This document shows positions 9,503-17,953 of a stretch of DNA of 64,000 nucleotides, one piece after another. The notes below the pieces were generated by a model. It ran no database searches. It had not been told where the DNA came from and was given only the letters and a program-made list of their open reading frames with translations. Every line of letters begins with the position of its first letter. Within the stretch, counting starts at the first letter, position 1. Source of the DNA: Clostridia bacterium (GTDB lineage Bacteria; Bacillota; Clostridia; Oscillospirales; CAG-272); assembly GCA_017550315.1 (NCBI GenBank), contig JAFZPN010000054.1, forward strand, positions 1 to 64,000. The letters run 5' to 3'. The translations under genes were made by a program, and so were the position numbers.

Positions 9503-10243
9503 TTGCATTTGACTGACTTCCGCATCCTCCCCGTGGGAGATTCCGCCGTTTCGGTGGAATTCGGAAACCGCATCGACCCCGGGATCAATGCCAAGGTTCA
9601 TACGCTGTGCTCGCTCCTCTCCGAGAAAAAAATCCCGGGCATCGCGGATGTGATCCCCACCTTCTGCGCCCTGCTCATCTGCTACGATCCCTGCGTCATC
9701 CGCTTCGGCAAGCTGTGCGAGGAGATCGAACGGATCACCGCGGCCGGTCTCGAAGGCGTCTCCGCCCCGTCGAGGACCTTCCTCATCTCCGTCTGCTACG
9801 GCGGCGAATACGGGGAGGACCTTCCCTACGTCGCCGAACACGCGGGTCTTTCCGAGCGGGAGGTCATCCTGCGGCACTGTGCGCCGGATTATCTCATCTA
9901 CATGCTCGGCTTTCTTCCGGGTTTTTCCTATCTGGGCGGCATGGATCCGACGTTGGAAACGCCCCGTCTCTCCCAGCCGCGTCAGCGGATCCCCGCCGGT
10001 TCGGTGGGCATCGGCGGCAATCAGACCGGGCTCTATCCCATGGATTCTCCCGGCGGGTGGCGTCTGATCGGGCGCTCCCCGGTCCGGCCCTACGACCCGC
10101 GGCGGAAGGAACAGATCCTCTACCGCGCGGGAGACAAGATCCGCTTCGTGCCGATCGATGAAAAACAGTATCTGGAAATCGAGGCTGCGGCGACCGCGGG
10201 CACGTATGAATGCCCGTATCTGGAAGGGGGGAGGACGCAGTGA
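9503..10243 (+). CDS. pxpB: 5-oxoprolinase subunit B (KipI family)
   Basis: This protein of about 246 residues matches PxpB/KipI throughout: the N-terminal FRILPVGDSAVSVEFGNRID, the central APDYLIYMLGFLPGFSYLGGMD, and the conserved PRQRIPAGSVGIGGNQTGLYP followed by SPGGWRLIGR. PxpB works with PxpC and PxpA in the ATP-dependent opening of 5-oxoproline to glutamate; the older name refers to inhibition of the sporulation kinase KinA in Bacillus. The start is uncertain: AAGGA at 9493-9497 could serve GTG 9500, TTG 9503 or TTG 9509, and I chose TTG 9503 by spacing. Its stop overlaps the pxpC start. Confidence 0.93.
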   Translation: MHLTDFRILPVGDSAVSVEFGNRIDPGINAKVHTLCSLLSEKKIPGIADVIPTFCALLICYDPCVIRFGKLCEEIERITAAGLEGVSAPSRTFLISVCYGGEYGEDLPYVAEHAGLSEREVILRHCAPDYLIYMLGFLPGFSYLGGMDPTLETPRLSQPRQRIPAGSVGIGGNQTGLYPMDSPGGWRLIGRSPVRPYDPRRKEQILYRAGDKIRFVPIDEKQYLEIEAAATAGTYECPYLEGGRTQ

Positions 10244-11205
10244 GCATGGAAATCCTTCATCCCGGCCTGCTCTCCACCATTCAGGACCTCGGACGCTTCG
10301 GCTATCAGGCCAGCGGATTCGCCCCGACGGGAGCCAGCGATTTTCTCTCCATGAAACGGGCCAATGCGCTCGTGGGCAACGATCCGGGTGAGGCGGTCCT
10401 CGAAATGATGCTCCTCGGCATCACCGCGAAATTCCACACCGCCTGCGTGATCGCCATCACGGGCGCGGACATGACGCCGAAGATCAACGGATTCGCCGTG
10501 GAGAACGGCGTCGCGATCCGGATCACACCGGGCGACGTCCTGGAATTCTCCGGCACCCGCGGCGGGACCTGCTGCTATCTGGCGGTCTCCGGCGGATTCG
10601 ACATCCCCCTCGTCATGGGGAGCCGCTCGACCGGGCTGCGCTTTGCCGTCGGCGGTTTCAACGGACGGAAGCTCAAGATGGGCGATCAGCTGAAACTCAG
10701 GGCTCCCGTGCCGGATCTGCCGAACTTCCAGTGCCGCCGTCTCACGTCCATGCCGGTGTTCAGCAAGCACGTGGTGCTGCGCGCCATCGCCGGTCCGCAG
10801 GACTTCATGTTTTCCGACACGGAGATCGCGGGATTCTTCTCCCGGCCCTATTCCGTCACCAACGCCACCGACCGCATGGGGATCCGGCTGGAAGGCGAAC
10901 CGATCGTCCCGAAGGTGACCAGCGACATCATCTCCGACGGAACGGTGTTCGGCGCCATTCAGGTCCCCTCGGGCGGACAGCCCATCATTTTGATGGCAGA
11001 CCGGCAGACCACCGGCGGATACGCGAAGATCGCCACGATCATCACCGCCGATCTCCCGCGCGCCGCGCAGATGACCCCCGGATGCACGGTGCGGTTCATG
11101 CGCGTGACCATCGATCAGGCGCAGGACATCCTTGCGCTCGAGAAAGCGTCTTTCGAGGAAGAATACCGCCTCTTGAACGCGACATATCCGAAAAGCGACG
11201 CGTAA
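10240..11205 (+). CDS. pxpC: 5-oxoprolinase subunit C (KipA, biotin-dependent carboxylase-like)
   Basis: This 321-residue protein is PxpC/KipA: MEILHPGLLSTIQDLGRFGYQ at the N-terminus, the MMLLGITAKF and ITGADMTPKING segments, and the GGQPIILMADRQTTGGYAKIATI signature near the C-terminus. It forms the ATP-using part of 5-oxoprolinase with PxpB. GGGGGGAGGA sits five bases before GTG 10240, which overlaps the pxpB stop (GTGA); an ATG six bases later is the alternative. The overlap indicates translational coupling and fixed stoichiometry. Confidence 0.93.
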   Translation: MSMEILHPGLLSTIQDLGRFGYQASGFAPTGASDFLSMKRANALVGNDPGEAVLEMMLLGITAKFHTACVIAITGADMTPKINGFAVENGVAIRITPGDVLEFSGTRGGTCCYLAVSGGFDIPLVMGSRSTGLRFAVGGFNGRKLKMGDQLKLRAPVPDLPNFQCRRLTSMPVFSKHVVLRAIAGPQDFMFSDTEIAGFFSRPYSVTNATDRMGIRLEGEPIVPKVTSDIISDGTVFGAIQVPSGGQPIILMADRQTTGGYAKIATIITADLPRAAQMTPGCTVRFMRVTIDQAQDILALEKASFEEEYRLLNATYPKSDA

Positions 11206-11242
11206 GCGTTTCCCGTTCAACTGCCAACGAAAGAGGAAAAAC

Positions 11243-12025
11243 GTGACAAATTATCAAAACATGTCCCCCGCTGAGGTGCGCGCCCTGATCCGAAAGGAAG
11301 TCATCACGACCAACACCTCCGGCATGTGCGCCGGTTATGCGCAGGCCAATCTCATCGTGCTTCCCCGCGATCTCGCGTTCGATTTCCTGCTCTTTGCCCA
11401 GAAGAACCCCTACGCCTGCCCCGTTCTCGAGGTCTGCGAAGGCCGTTATACCACCGAGATGGCGGACGGCGCGGACATCGCCCGGGACAGTCCCCGCTAC
11501 CGGGTTTACGAATACGGCGAGATGACGGGCGAATACCGGAACGTCGAACATCTCTGGCGCGACGATCTCGTGAGTTTTCTCATCGGCTGCTCCTTCTCGT
11601 TCGAGGCGGAACTTCTCGAAGCCGGCATCCCCGTCCGGCAGATCGAGGAAGGCCGGAACGTCCCGATGTACATCACCAATATTCCCTGCCGTCCGGCGGG
11701 TGTTTTCCACGGCAACACGGTCGTCAGCATGCGTCCGATGACGCCTGCGCAGGCCATCCTCGCCGTCTCGATCACGGCGGACATGCCCCGCGTCCACGGC
11801 AAGCCGATCCATTTCGGTGATCCGGCCGAGATCGGCATCGCGGACGTCATGAAGCCCGATTTCGGCGACGCGGTGACGATCCGCCCCGGCGAGATCCCGG
11901 TATTCTGGCCGTGCGGCGTGACGCCTCAGGCAGCGCTGATGGCCGCGAAGCCCCCGTTCGCCATCACCCACGCGCCCGGACACATGTTCATCACGGACGT
12001 CAAGAATTCGGCTTTGAAGTATTGA
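11243..12025 (+). CDS. DUF1445 family protein (putative hydro-lyase, YcsI-like)
   Basis: This 260-residue protein matches the YcsI/DUF1445 family: the N-terminal SPAEVRALIRKEVITTNTSG, the GYAQANLIVLP segment, the FLIGCSFSFEAELLEAGIPVR core with its conserved Cys, and the closing KPPFAITHAPGHMFITD. The mammalian relative is D-glutamate cyclase, which interconverts D-glutamate and 5-oxo-D-proline. That fits the gene's place between pxpC and pxpA, so a role in presenting or isomerising 5-oxoproline or D-glutamate is a reasonable inference. GTG start with GAGGA six bases upstream; 37 bp after pxpC and 11 bp before pxpA. Confidence 0.88.
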   Translation: MTNYQNMSPAEVRALIRKEVITTNTSGMCAGYAQANLIVLPRDLAFDFLLFAQKNPYACPVLEVCEGRYTTEMADGADIARDSPRYRVYEYGEMTGEYRNVEHLWRDDLVSFLIGCSFSFEAELLEAGIPVRQIEEGRNVPMYITNIPCRPAGVFHGNTVVSMRPMTPAQAILAVSITADMPRVHGKPIHFGDPAEIGIADVMKPDFGDAVTIRPGEIPVFWPCGVTPQAALMAAKPPFAITHAPGHMFITDVKNSALKY

Positions 12026-12036
12026 GGAGGAGAACC

Positions 12037-12792
12037 ATGGCATACGTGGATTTGAACGCCGACCTCGGCGAGAGCTTCGGCGCATATAAGATCGGCGCGG
12101 ATGAAGAAATCATCCCGCTCGTATCCTCGGTCAACATCGCGTGCGGATGGCATGCGGGCGATCCCCTCGTCATGGGCCGCTCGGTAAAGCTGGCCAAGGA
12201 ATACGGCGTCTCCGTCGGCGCGCATCCCGGCTATCCCGACCTGATGGGCTTCGGAAGGCGGAATATGAAGGTCTCCCCCGCGGAGGTAAAGGCGTACATC
12301 CAGTATCAGGTCGGCGCGCTCTCCGCGTTCTGCAAGGCCGCCGGCGTGAAGCTCCATCACGTGAAGCCGCACGGCGCGATGTACAACATGGCAGGCGCGG
12401 ACTACAAACTGGCCCGTGCGGTCGCGGAAGCGGTTGCCGAGATCGACGATTCGCTCCCCCTGCTGGCCCTCTCGGGCAGTGAGATGGTCCGCGCGGCGAA
12501 CGAGATCGGGCTGCCGTGCGCGAGCGAGGTCTTCGCGGACCGGAATTACGAAGAGGACGGCTCCCTCCGTGCCAGATCCTTCCCCGACTCCATGATCACG
12601 GATGAGGACGAGTGCATCCGCCGGATCCTGCGCATGGTGAACGAAGGCAAGATCACCGCCGTCACCGGGAAGGACATCGACATCCGGGCGGATTCGATCT
12701 GCGTACACGGCGACAATCCCAAGGCTCTGGCATTCGTCAAGCGCATCCGCGACGCGCTCGGAAACGACGGCATCGGCATCCGGCCGTTCTGA
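12037..12792 (+). CDS. pxpA: 5-oxoprolinase subunit A (LamB/YcsF family)
   Basis: This 251-residue protein is PxpA. The signature YVDLNADLGESFGAYKIGAD opens the protein, followed by VNIACGWHAGDP, GAHPGYPDLMGFGRR and HHVKPHGAMYNM, all typical of the LamB/YcsF family. It supplies the hydrolase half of the three-subunit ATP-dependent 5-oxoprolinase. The start at 12037 is set by GAGGAGGAGAACC directly upstream; the same frame remains open further upstream into the DUF1445 gene but lacks family similarity. The order pxpB-pxpC-DUF1445-pxpA resembles the Bacillus ycs-kip region. Confidence 0.94.
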   Translation: MAYVDLNADLGESFGAYKIGADEEIIPLVSSVNIACGWHAGDPLVMGRSVKLAKEYGVSVGAHPGYPDLMGFGRRNMKVSPAEVKAYIQYQVGALSAFCKAAGVKLHHVKPHGAMYNMAGADYKLARAVAEAVAEIDDSLPLLALSGSEMVRAANEIGLPCASEVFADRNYEEDGSLRARSFPDSMITDEDECIRRILRMVNEGKITAVTGKDIDIRADSICVHGDNPKALAFVKRIRDALGNDGIGIRPF

Positions 12793-12880
12793 TCGGTCCT
12801 CTCCGCCGTCAATCATAAAACGGTACCCGCATGGAATTCCTGTTTCAATAAACCATTTTATTCAAAAGGAGTATCAGCAC

Positions 12881-14161
12881 ATGGCAACGCAAGGCAAGAA
12901 AACTCTATCCGCCCGCCTGAGAGAGGTGGGCCCCGGCGCACTGGTCGCGGCCGCATTCATCGGTCCCGGCACGGTCACCTCCTGTTCCACCTCCGGCGCG
13001 AGCTTCGGCTATACGCTCCTGTGGGCGATGCTGTTCTCGGTCATCTCCGTCATCGTCATGCAGACAATGGCGGCGAAACTCGGCATCGTCAAGCAGATGG
13101 GCCTCGGCGAGACCCTGCGCAAGACATTCCCGAACAAGGCCGCGCGCGTTCTTCTGGCGATCCTCGTCATCTCCGCGGTCTTCATCGGCAACGTCGCGTA
13201 TGAGACCGGCAACGTCTCCGGCTCCATCCTCGGCATTCAGGCGATCTCCTCCGCGCTGGATACGCAGACCTGGAAGATCATCCTGGCCATCGTCATCGGT
13301 CTGGTCGCCATGATCCTGCTCGCCAGCGGCAGCTACAAGTATATCGAAAAGGTCCTGACAGGGCTCGTCGTGATCATGGGCGTGATCTTCCTTATCTGCG
13401 CCATCTGTGCGAAGCCGGAATGGGGCGAGGTTCTGAAGGGGATGTTCATCCCGAGCGTTCCCTCGGTAGACAAGGCATGGATGACCGTCGCGGCGCTGAT
13501 GGGCACCACGGTCGTTCCCTACAACATCTACCTGCACGCATCCTCCGCGGCGAAGAAGTGGAAGGATCCCGAGACGGATCTCAAGACTTCCCTGCTCGAC
13601 TCCATCATCGCGATCGGCCTCGGCGGCATCATCTCCATGGCGATCATCGTCTGCGCGGCTGCCACCATCAAGGTCAGCGGCGGGACCGTGAAGAGCGGCG
13701 CCGATATGGCGAAAGCGCTCACGCCCCTGCTCGGCAGCTGGGCAACCGTGATCTTCGGCATCGGCCTCTTCGCAGCCGGCTTTACCTCCGCGATCACCGC
13801 GCCGCTCTCCGCTGCGTTTGCGTCCAGCGGCATCCTCGGCTGGGGCGAAGACATGAAGAAGACGCGGTTCAAGGCGATCTGGGCGATCGTGCTGCTGTTC
13901 GGCGTGGTCGCGGTCTGCACCCTCGGCGCATCCCCGACGGAGATCATCCTCTTCGCACAGGCGGCCAACGCGTTCCTGCTTCCGATCACGGCGATCCTGC
14001 TCTTGATCGTCTGCAACAAGAAGAGCGTGATGGGCGAGTACAAGAACGGCGTCGTTCTGAACATTCTCGCCGTCATCGTCATCGGCGTGTTCCTCTTCAT
14101 CGCCGCCCGCAACATGACGGCGTTCGCCACGAGCGTGAAAGCGCTCTTCAGCGCGGGCTGA
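12881..14161 (+). CDS. NRAMP-family transporter with non-canonical metal site
   Basis: This 426-residue protein has about eleven membrane segments and the NRAMP fold. In the first helix the canonical DPGN is replaced by GPGT (residues 28-31: FIGPGTVTSC). In the sixth helix the canonical MPH is replaced by VPY (TTVVPYNIYLHAS). The Asp, Asn, Met and His used for manganese or iron are therefore missing, so it is unlikely to be an ordinary MntH. The same association of an NRAMP-like protein (YcsG) with pxp/ycsI genes is known in Bacillus, which points to uptake of the pathway substrate or of an atypical cation. AAGGAG lies nine bases before the ATG; 88 bp after pxpA and followed by a terminator. 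Confidence 0.9.
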   Translation: MATQGKKTLSARLREVGPGALVAAAFIGPGTVTSCSTSGASFGYTLLWAMLFSVISVIVMQTMAAKLGIVKQMGLGETLRKTFPNKAARVLLAILVISAVFIGNVAYETGNVSGSILGIQAISSALDTQTWKIILAIVIGLVAMILLASGSYKYIEKVLTGLVVIMGVIFLICAICAKPEWGEVLKGMFIPSVPSVDKAWMTVAALMGTTVVPYNIYLHASSAAKKWKDPETDLKTSLLDSIIAIGLGGIISMAIIVCAAATIKVSGGTVKSGADMAKALTPLLGSWATVIFGIGLFAAGFTSAITAPLSAAFASSGILGWGEDMKKTRFKAIWAIVLLFGVVAVCTLGASPTEIILFAQAANAFLLPITAILLLIVCNKKSVMGEYKNGVVLNILAVIVIGVFLFIAARNMTAFATSVKALFSAG

Positions 14162-14206
14162 TCCGGCCGTACGGTCTGATTCGAGCCATCCCGCAAAAGA
14201 AAACCG

Positions 14207-14243
14207 AAAACCCGCCGGGTCGCCCGATCCGACGGGTTTTGTC
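14207..14243 (+). terminator. Intrinsic terminator of the 5-oxoprolinase operon
   Basis: AAAACCCG (14207-14214) pairs with CGGGTTTT (14233-14240), with further G-C pairs inside. It lies 45 bp after the NRAMP-like gene. Confidence 0.75.
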
Positions 14244-14307
14244 GTGCGGCCGGCGGCGCAGGATCATGCGCATATCCGTTTTCCTTCCGGCATCCGGATT
14301 CCCCCCC

Positions 14308-14336
14308 TTGCGCGCGGGCGGGATCTGTGCTATAAT
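14308..14336 (+). promoter_or_regulatory. Promoter for the PilZ/D-aminopeptidase/glycosidase operon
   Basis: TTGCGC (14308-14313), a 17-bp spacer, and TATAAT (14331-14336) with an extended TGC upstream. Confidence 0.7.
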
Positions 14337-14493
14337 GGCAAAAAAGAGCCGTATCGCCCGGCAGTTCGCTGTGTGGGAGAATACCGTGAAAACAAGAGAG
14401 CGTACTATGTAAATCCACAAGAGAAAGTCCCGCTGTTTTCTGCATAAAAATCCGTTTTCCGTTCTTGCCACCGCCCTGTGTGCATTCCTTCTT

Positions 14494-15102
14494 TTGGCTG
14501 CGGTCCCCTGTTCGGTTTCCGCCGTCGGATCGATGGTTCCCTTCCTTGTGCTGATCGCCCTCTCTGCGGCGGGGATCGTTCGGATCCTTGCCGTCTTCGA
14601 GCCGATGCAGACGGTCAGCTACCTCATCCTGCTGTTCTGGATCGTCCGCAATCTCTACTTCCTCATGATGGCGCTGTTCCTGGCGGACGGACGGGATGAC
14701 GACGGAGAGGCGGTCCGGGTCACGGATGCGGAGCCTGTCACGGTCCGGGCAGACGGGATTACATACGTCGGCGTGACGACGCTTCTGACGGAGCACAATC
14801 TGACGGTATTCCTCGACGAAGGACAGTCGCTCGGGCTCGGAAAGGCGGTCGAGGTCACGGTTTGGCGGGGGGACGAAGAGGTCATGGTACGCGGCGTCGT
14901 GACCGGGATCCGGGAAGCGCGTACCAGTGAGGCGCGGACCCAGACCGTCGAGATCCTCGATTTCGGCGGTGCGCAGGAGGAATACTGGCAGCTCCTCTAT
15001 GACCGGATCCCGACTCTGCCGCAATCCCTGCAGCGAGACTTCGGCGTCCTGTCGCACCTTTGGCAGAATATCGCGCACCGGGTCGCAAGGACGAGGAAAT
15101 GA
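14494..15102 (+). CDS. PilZ-like membrane protein, reading frame broken near its 5' end
   Basis: The visible product has one or two N-terminal membrane helices ending in WIVRNLYFLMMALFL. This resembles the last helix of BcsA-type glycosyltransferases. A beta-barrel domain follows and ends in LLYDRIPTLPQSL, as in PilZ domains fused to such enzymes. The RxxxR and (D/N)xSxxG residues for cyclic-di-GMP are not evident. The same frame is open from 14413, with a basic, hydrophobic N-terminus (KRKSRCFLHKNPFSVL). The only start with a good site, GTG 14386 after GGGAGA, meets TAA at 14410 after eight codons. TTG 14494 is a fallback start without a site. The gene may be a recent pseudogene, use an unusual start, or contain a sequencing error. 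Confidence 0.6.
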   Translation: MAAVPCSVSAVGSMVPFLVLIALSAAGIVRILAVFEPMQTVSYLILLFWIVRNLYFLMMALFLADGRDDDGEAVRVTDAEPVTVRADGITYVGVTTLLTEHNLTVFLDEGQSLGLGKAVEVTVWRGDEEVMVRGVVTGIREARTSEARTQTVEILDFGGAQEEYWQLLYDRIPTLPQSLQRDFGVLSHLWQNIAHRVARTRK

Positions 15103-15231
15103 CGGGCGCGCCGTACAAAACGGATTGGGAAGTTCATTCCGTCCGACGCCGGCCGTGCGGGACGGGAGACGAAGAAACCATCACGGAGATCCGAAAGGCG
15201 GAGGCCTGCTTCCGCGGGAAAGGAGAACAAC

Positions 15232-16053
15232 ATGTACAAACGGGTATTGCTGCTGTGCGATCTGGAAGGCGTGAATCACGTTGTCGGCGTCCCCTATCAG
15301 GGGCTTTCGCGCGATACGGAGCAGTGGGAGATCGCCAGACGTCAGGCCGCGCAGGAGCTCAATGCGGCAGCGGACGCGCTGTTCGAGGCGGGCGCGGCGT
15401 GCGTGGGGCTCTGGGACAATCACGGCGGCGGGGGAAATATCGACCGGGATGACCTCGATCCGCGCATCGAATGGATCAAGCCGGAGGGACCCCGTCTCCG
15501 TTTTGCCGCGGGCAGATTCGACTGTCTCTGCTTCTTCGGGTATCACGCCATGGAAGGGACCCTCGGCGGCGTCCTGGCGCATACCATGAGCAGCGCGACG
15601 GTGCAGTTTTACAAGCTCAACGGACGGTATATCGGCGAGGTGGACATGGATGCCGCGATCGCCGCGTCCCACGGGATCCCGAGCTGCTTCTTTGCGGGCG
15701 GCAGCATCGCCTGTATGCAGGCCGAACGCGCCGTCCCCGGGATCGTGACCGTCGTGACCAAGACGGAGCTCTCGCGGAATCAGGCCGTCTTCCGGGACAA
15801 CGAAGAACTGTTCCGGGACATCCGCGAGAAGATCGCGGAAGCGGTCCGGACCGAGCACACGCCTCGCCCGATCGCGTTTCCCTGCGTGATGGAGAAGTCT
15901 TTCAAGCGCGTGGAAGACGCCGCTCGGTATCTGGAACGCCTCCGTGGCCGCGGGATCGAGGCAGAGCATCCGGAAGACGACCTCCTTGGAAGGGATGCGC
16001 ACACAGTCAGGGCGGTCGTACCGGATATCGATACCTTTATCGTCTGTATCTGA
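15232..16053 (+). CDS. M55-family D-aminopeptidase (DppA-like)
   Basis: This 273-residue cytoplasmic protein matches DppA zinc D-aminopeptidases. The metal ligands are recognisable: CDLEG near residue 9, WDNHGG, FFGYHAMEGT and GEVDMDA, with LAHTMSS between. DppA-type enzymes release D-Ala from D-Ala-D-Ala or D-Ala-Gly-Gly, salvaging peptidoglycan peptides. AAAGGAGAACAAC precedes the ATG. It follows the PilZ-like gene by 129 bp and precedes the GH127 gene by 19 bp, so it probably shares their transcript; the biochemical link to arabinoside breakdown is not obvious. Confidence 0.88.
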   Translation: MYKRVLLLCDLEGVNHVVGVPYQGLSRDTEQWEIARRQAAQELNAAADALFEAGAACVGLWDNHGGGGNIDRDDLDPRIEWIKPEGPRLRFAAGRFDCLCFFGYHAMEGTLGGVLAHTMSSATVQFYKLNGRYIGEVDMDAAIAASHGIPSCFFAGGSIACMQAERAVPGIVTVVTKTELSRNQAVFRDNEELFRDIREKIAEAVRTEHTPRPIAFPCVMEKSFKRVEDAARYLERLRGRGIEAEHPEDDLLGRDAHTVRAVVPDIDTFIVCI

Positions 16054-16072
16054 GAACCGGAAGGAGACTATT

Positions 16073-17917
16073 ATGAAACTGTCATCGAAGGCGCGTCCGT
16101 GCCCGGCAGAGCTGGGGCAAGTGACCGTTACCGACGCATTTTTCGCGCCGTTTATCGAGAAGATCCGCACCGTCACCGTCCCCGACGTTCTGAAAAAGTT
16201 CCTCGCGGACGGCGCAGTCGAGAACTATCGCCGCGTCGCGCAGGGGGAGTCCGGCGGGCATGCGGGACCACCGTGGTATCACGGGCTGATCTGCGAGGTG
16301 ATCCGCGGGATGTGCGATCTTGCCGCGTATTCCCATGATCCCACGATGCTCGACCCGCTTTCCGACGTGATCGACGCGATCGCGCGGGCACAGCGGGAGG
16401 ACGGCTGGCTGCACCCCTACGACACCCTCATGCGGCCGGATCAGGTCTGGGGGCTGTGCGGCGGAAATGCCCGCTGGCAGCACGAGACCTACGACTGCGG
16501 CTGTCTGATCGAAGCGGGCGTGCATCATTACCGGGCGACCGGGAAGACTTCCCTGCTTGCCTGCTCGGTCAAGTGCGCCAATTACCTGGCCGATCACATC
16601 GGTCCGCCGCCGAAGTGGAACATTTCGACCGAACACTCGATCGCGGAATCCGCGCTGCTGTCCCTCGACGCGCTGTTTGACGCGGAACCGGAACTCGCGG
16701 AAGCGCTCGGAGCGAAGCGGGGAGATTATCGCCGTCTCGCGCTCTTCTTCATCGACAGCAAGGGAAACAATACAAACCGGCATCAATTCCCGGCGTTTTT
16801 GCAGGAGTATGCGCAGGATCACCGTCCTGCCCGGGAACAGCGGGAAGCCGTCGGACATGCCGTGCGCGCGACGCTGTTTTATGCGGGCATGGCGGAAGCG
16901 GCGGCTGCGACTGATGACGCAGAGTTATCCGAAGCCGCCAGTGCGATCTGGCGGGATATTGCGGAAACGAAGCTCCACATCAACGGATCGGTCGGCGCGC
17001 ACCGGGACGACGAGCGCTTCGGCCAGCAGTACGACCTCCCGAACGACGCGTACCTTGAGACCTGCGCGGGCGTGGGACTGATCTTCTTCGCGGACGCCAT
17101 GTTCCGGCTGACGGGCGAGGCCTCGGTCTGGAACACGGCGGAGAGCACTATCGTCAATCTGCTCCCCGCAGCGGTCTCGGAGGACGGCGTGCATTATACC
17201 TACGAGAATCCGCTCGAGAGCCGCGGAGGTCAGGAACGCTGGTCCTGGCACGGATGTCCCTGCTGCCCGCCCATGCTGCTCAAGGCGGTCGGAGAGCTGC
17301 CGTCCTATCTCTTTTCGTCGGCCGGGAATCGCATCTGGATGAATCTCTATATCGACGCAGACGCAAACCTCGGAGACGCCTCCGTATCGCTCACATCCGC
17401 CGACGGCGGCAAGACGCTGACGGTACGGACGCCCTGCGAGACGACCGTTTTCATCCGGATCCCGGATTGGGCACACGGTTTCACGCTCTCCCTGCCCTAT
17501 GAAATCGAGAAGGGCTATGCCGCCGTCCGTATTCCCGCCGGGGAGACGGCGATCGGGATCCGTTACACGGCGGAACCCGTGAAGATCACGGCGCATCCGT
17601 GGGTCGGCGCGGATCACGGGCGGATCGCGGTGAAGGCCGGTCCGGTGCTCTACTGCTGCGAGAAAGCCGTGGAAAAGTGGGAGGACCTCGATCCCGTGCT
17701 CACGGAGGATCCGCCGATCCGACAGTCCGACGGCACGCTCACCGTCCAAACCGTCGACGGCGGTGCGCTTCGCCTCATCGAATACCGCCGCTGGAACAAC
17801 GCGGGCGCGCTCCCCATGCGGATCTGGTTCCGGCAGGGGGGCCTGCGCACCGATCCCCGCGACCTCACGGGCTGGGACGGCCGGCTGTACCGGGAATGGC
17901 TGGGGACGGAGGCATGA
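16073..17917 (+). CDS. Beta-L-arabinofuranosidase (GH127)
   Basis: This 614-residue protein is a DUF1680/GH127 enzyme. The start at 16073 is fixed by AAGGAG; it opens with VTVTDAFFAPFIEKI. The catalytic zinc site residues are visible: the ETCAGVG segment (Glu and Cys) and the HGCPCCPP segment (paired Cys, one of them the nucleophile). The (alpha/alpha)6 barrel covers roughly residues 20-420 and two C-terminal beta domains follow. No signal peptide, so it likely acts on imported beta-linked arabinofuranosyl disaccharides, as from hydroxyproline-rich plant glycoproteins. It lies between the D-aminopeptidase and a GH63-like gene (36 bp downstream). Confidence 0.92.
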   Translation: MKLSSKARPCPAELGQVTVTDAFFAPFIEKIRTVTVPDVLKKFLADGAVENYRRVAQGESGGHAGPPWYHGLICEVIRGMCDLAAYSHDPTMLDPLSDVIDAIARAQREDGWLHPYDTLMRPDQVWGLCGGNARWQHETYDCGCLIEAGVHHYRATGKTSLLACSVKCANYLADHIGPPPKWNISTEHSIAESALLSLDALFDAEPELAEALGAKRGDYRRLALFFIDSKGNNTNRHQFPAFLQEYAQDHRPAREQREAVGHAVRATLFYAGMAEAAAATDDAELSEAASAIWRDIAETKLHINGSVGAHRDDERFGQQYDLPNDAYLETCAGVGLIFFADAMFRLTGEASVWNTAESTIVNLLPAAVSEDGVHYTYENPLESRGGQERWSWHGCPCCPPMLLKAVGELPSYLFSSAGNRIWMNLYIDADANLGDASVSLTSADGGKTLTVRTPCETTVFIRIPDWAHGFTLSLPYEIEKGYAAVRIPAGETAIGIRYTAEPVKITAHPWVGADHGRIAVKAGPVLYCCEKAVEKWEDLDPVLTEDPPIRQSDGTLTVQTVDGGALRLIEYRRWNNAGALPMRIWFRQGGLRTDPRDLTGWDGRLYREWLGTEA

Positions 17918-17953
17918 CGAAATCAAACCACCCATAAAAACAAGGAGGACAGC

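Noticed and set aside
12881-14161. Annotating the NRAMP-like gene as mntH
   Set aside because: The DPGN and MPH metal-site residues are absent, so the name would assert a function the sequence does not support.
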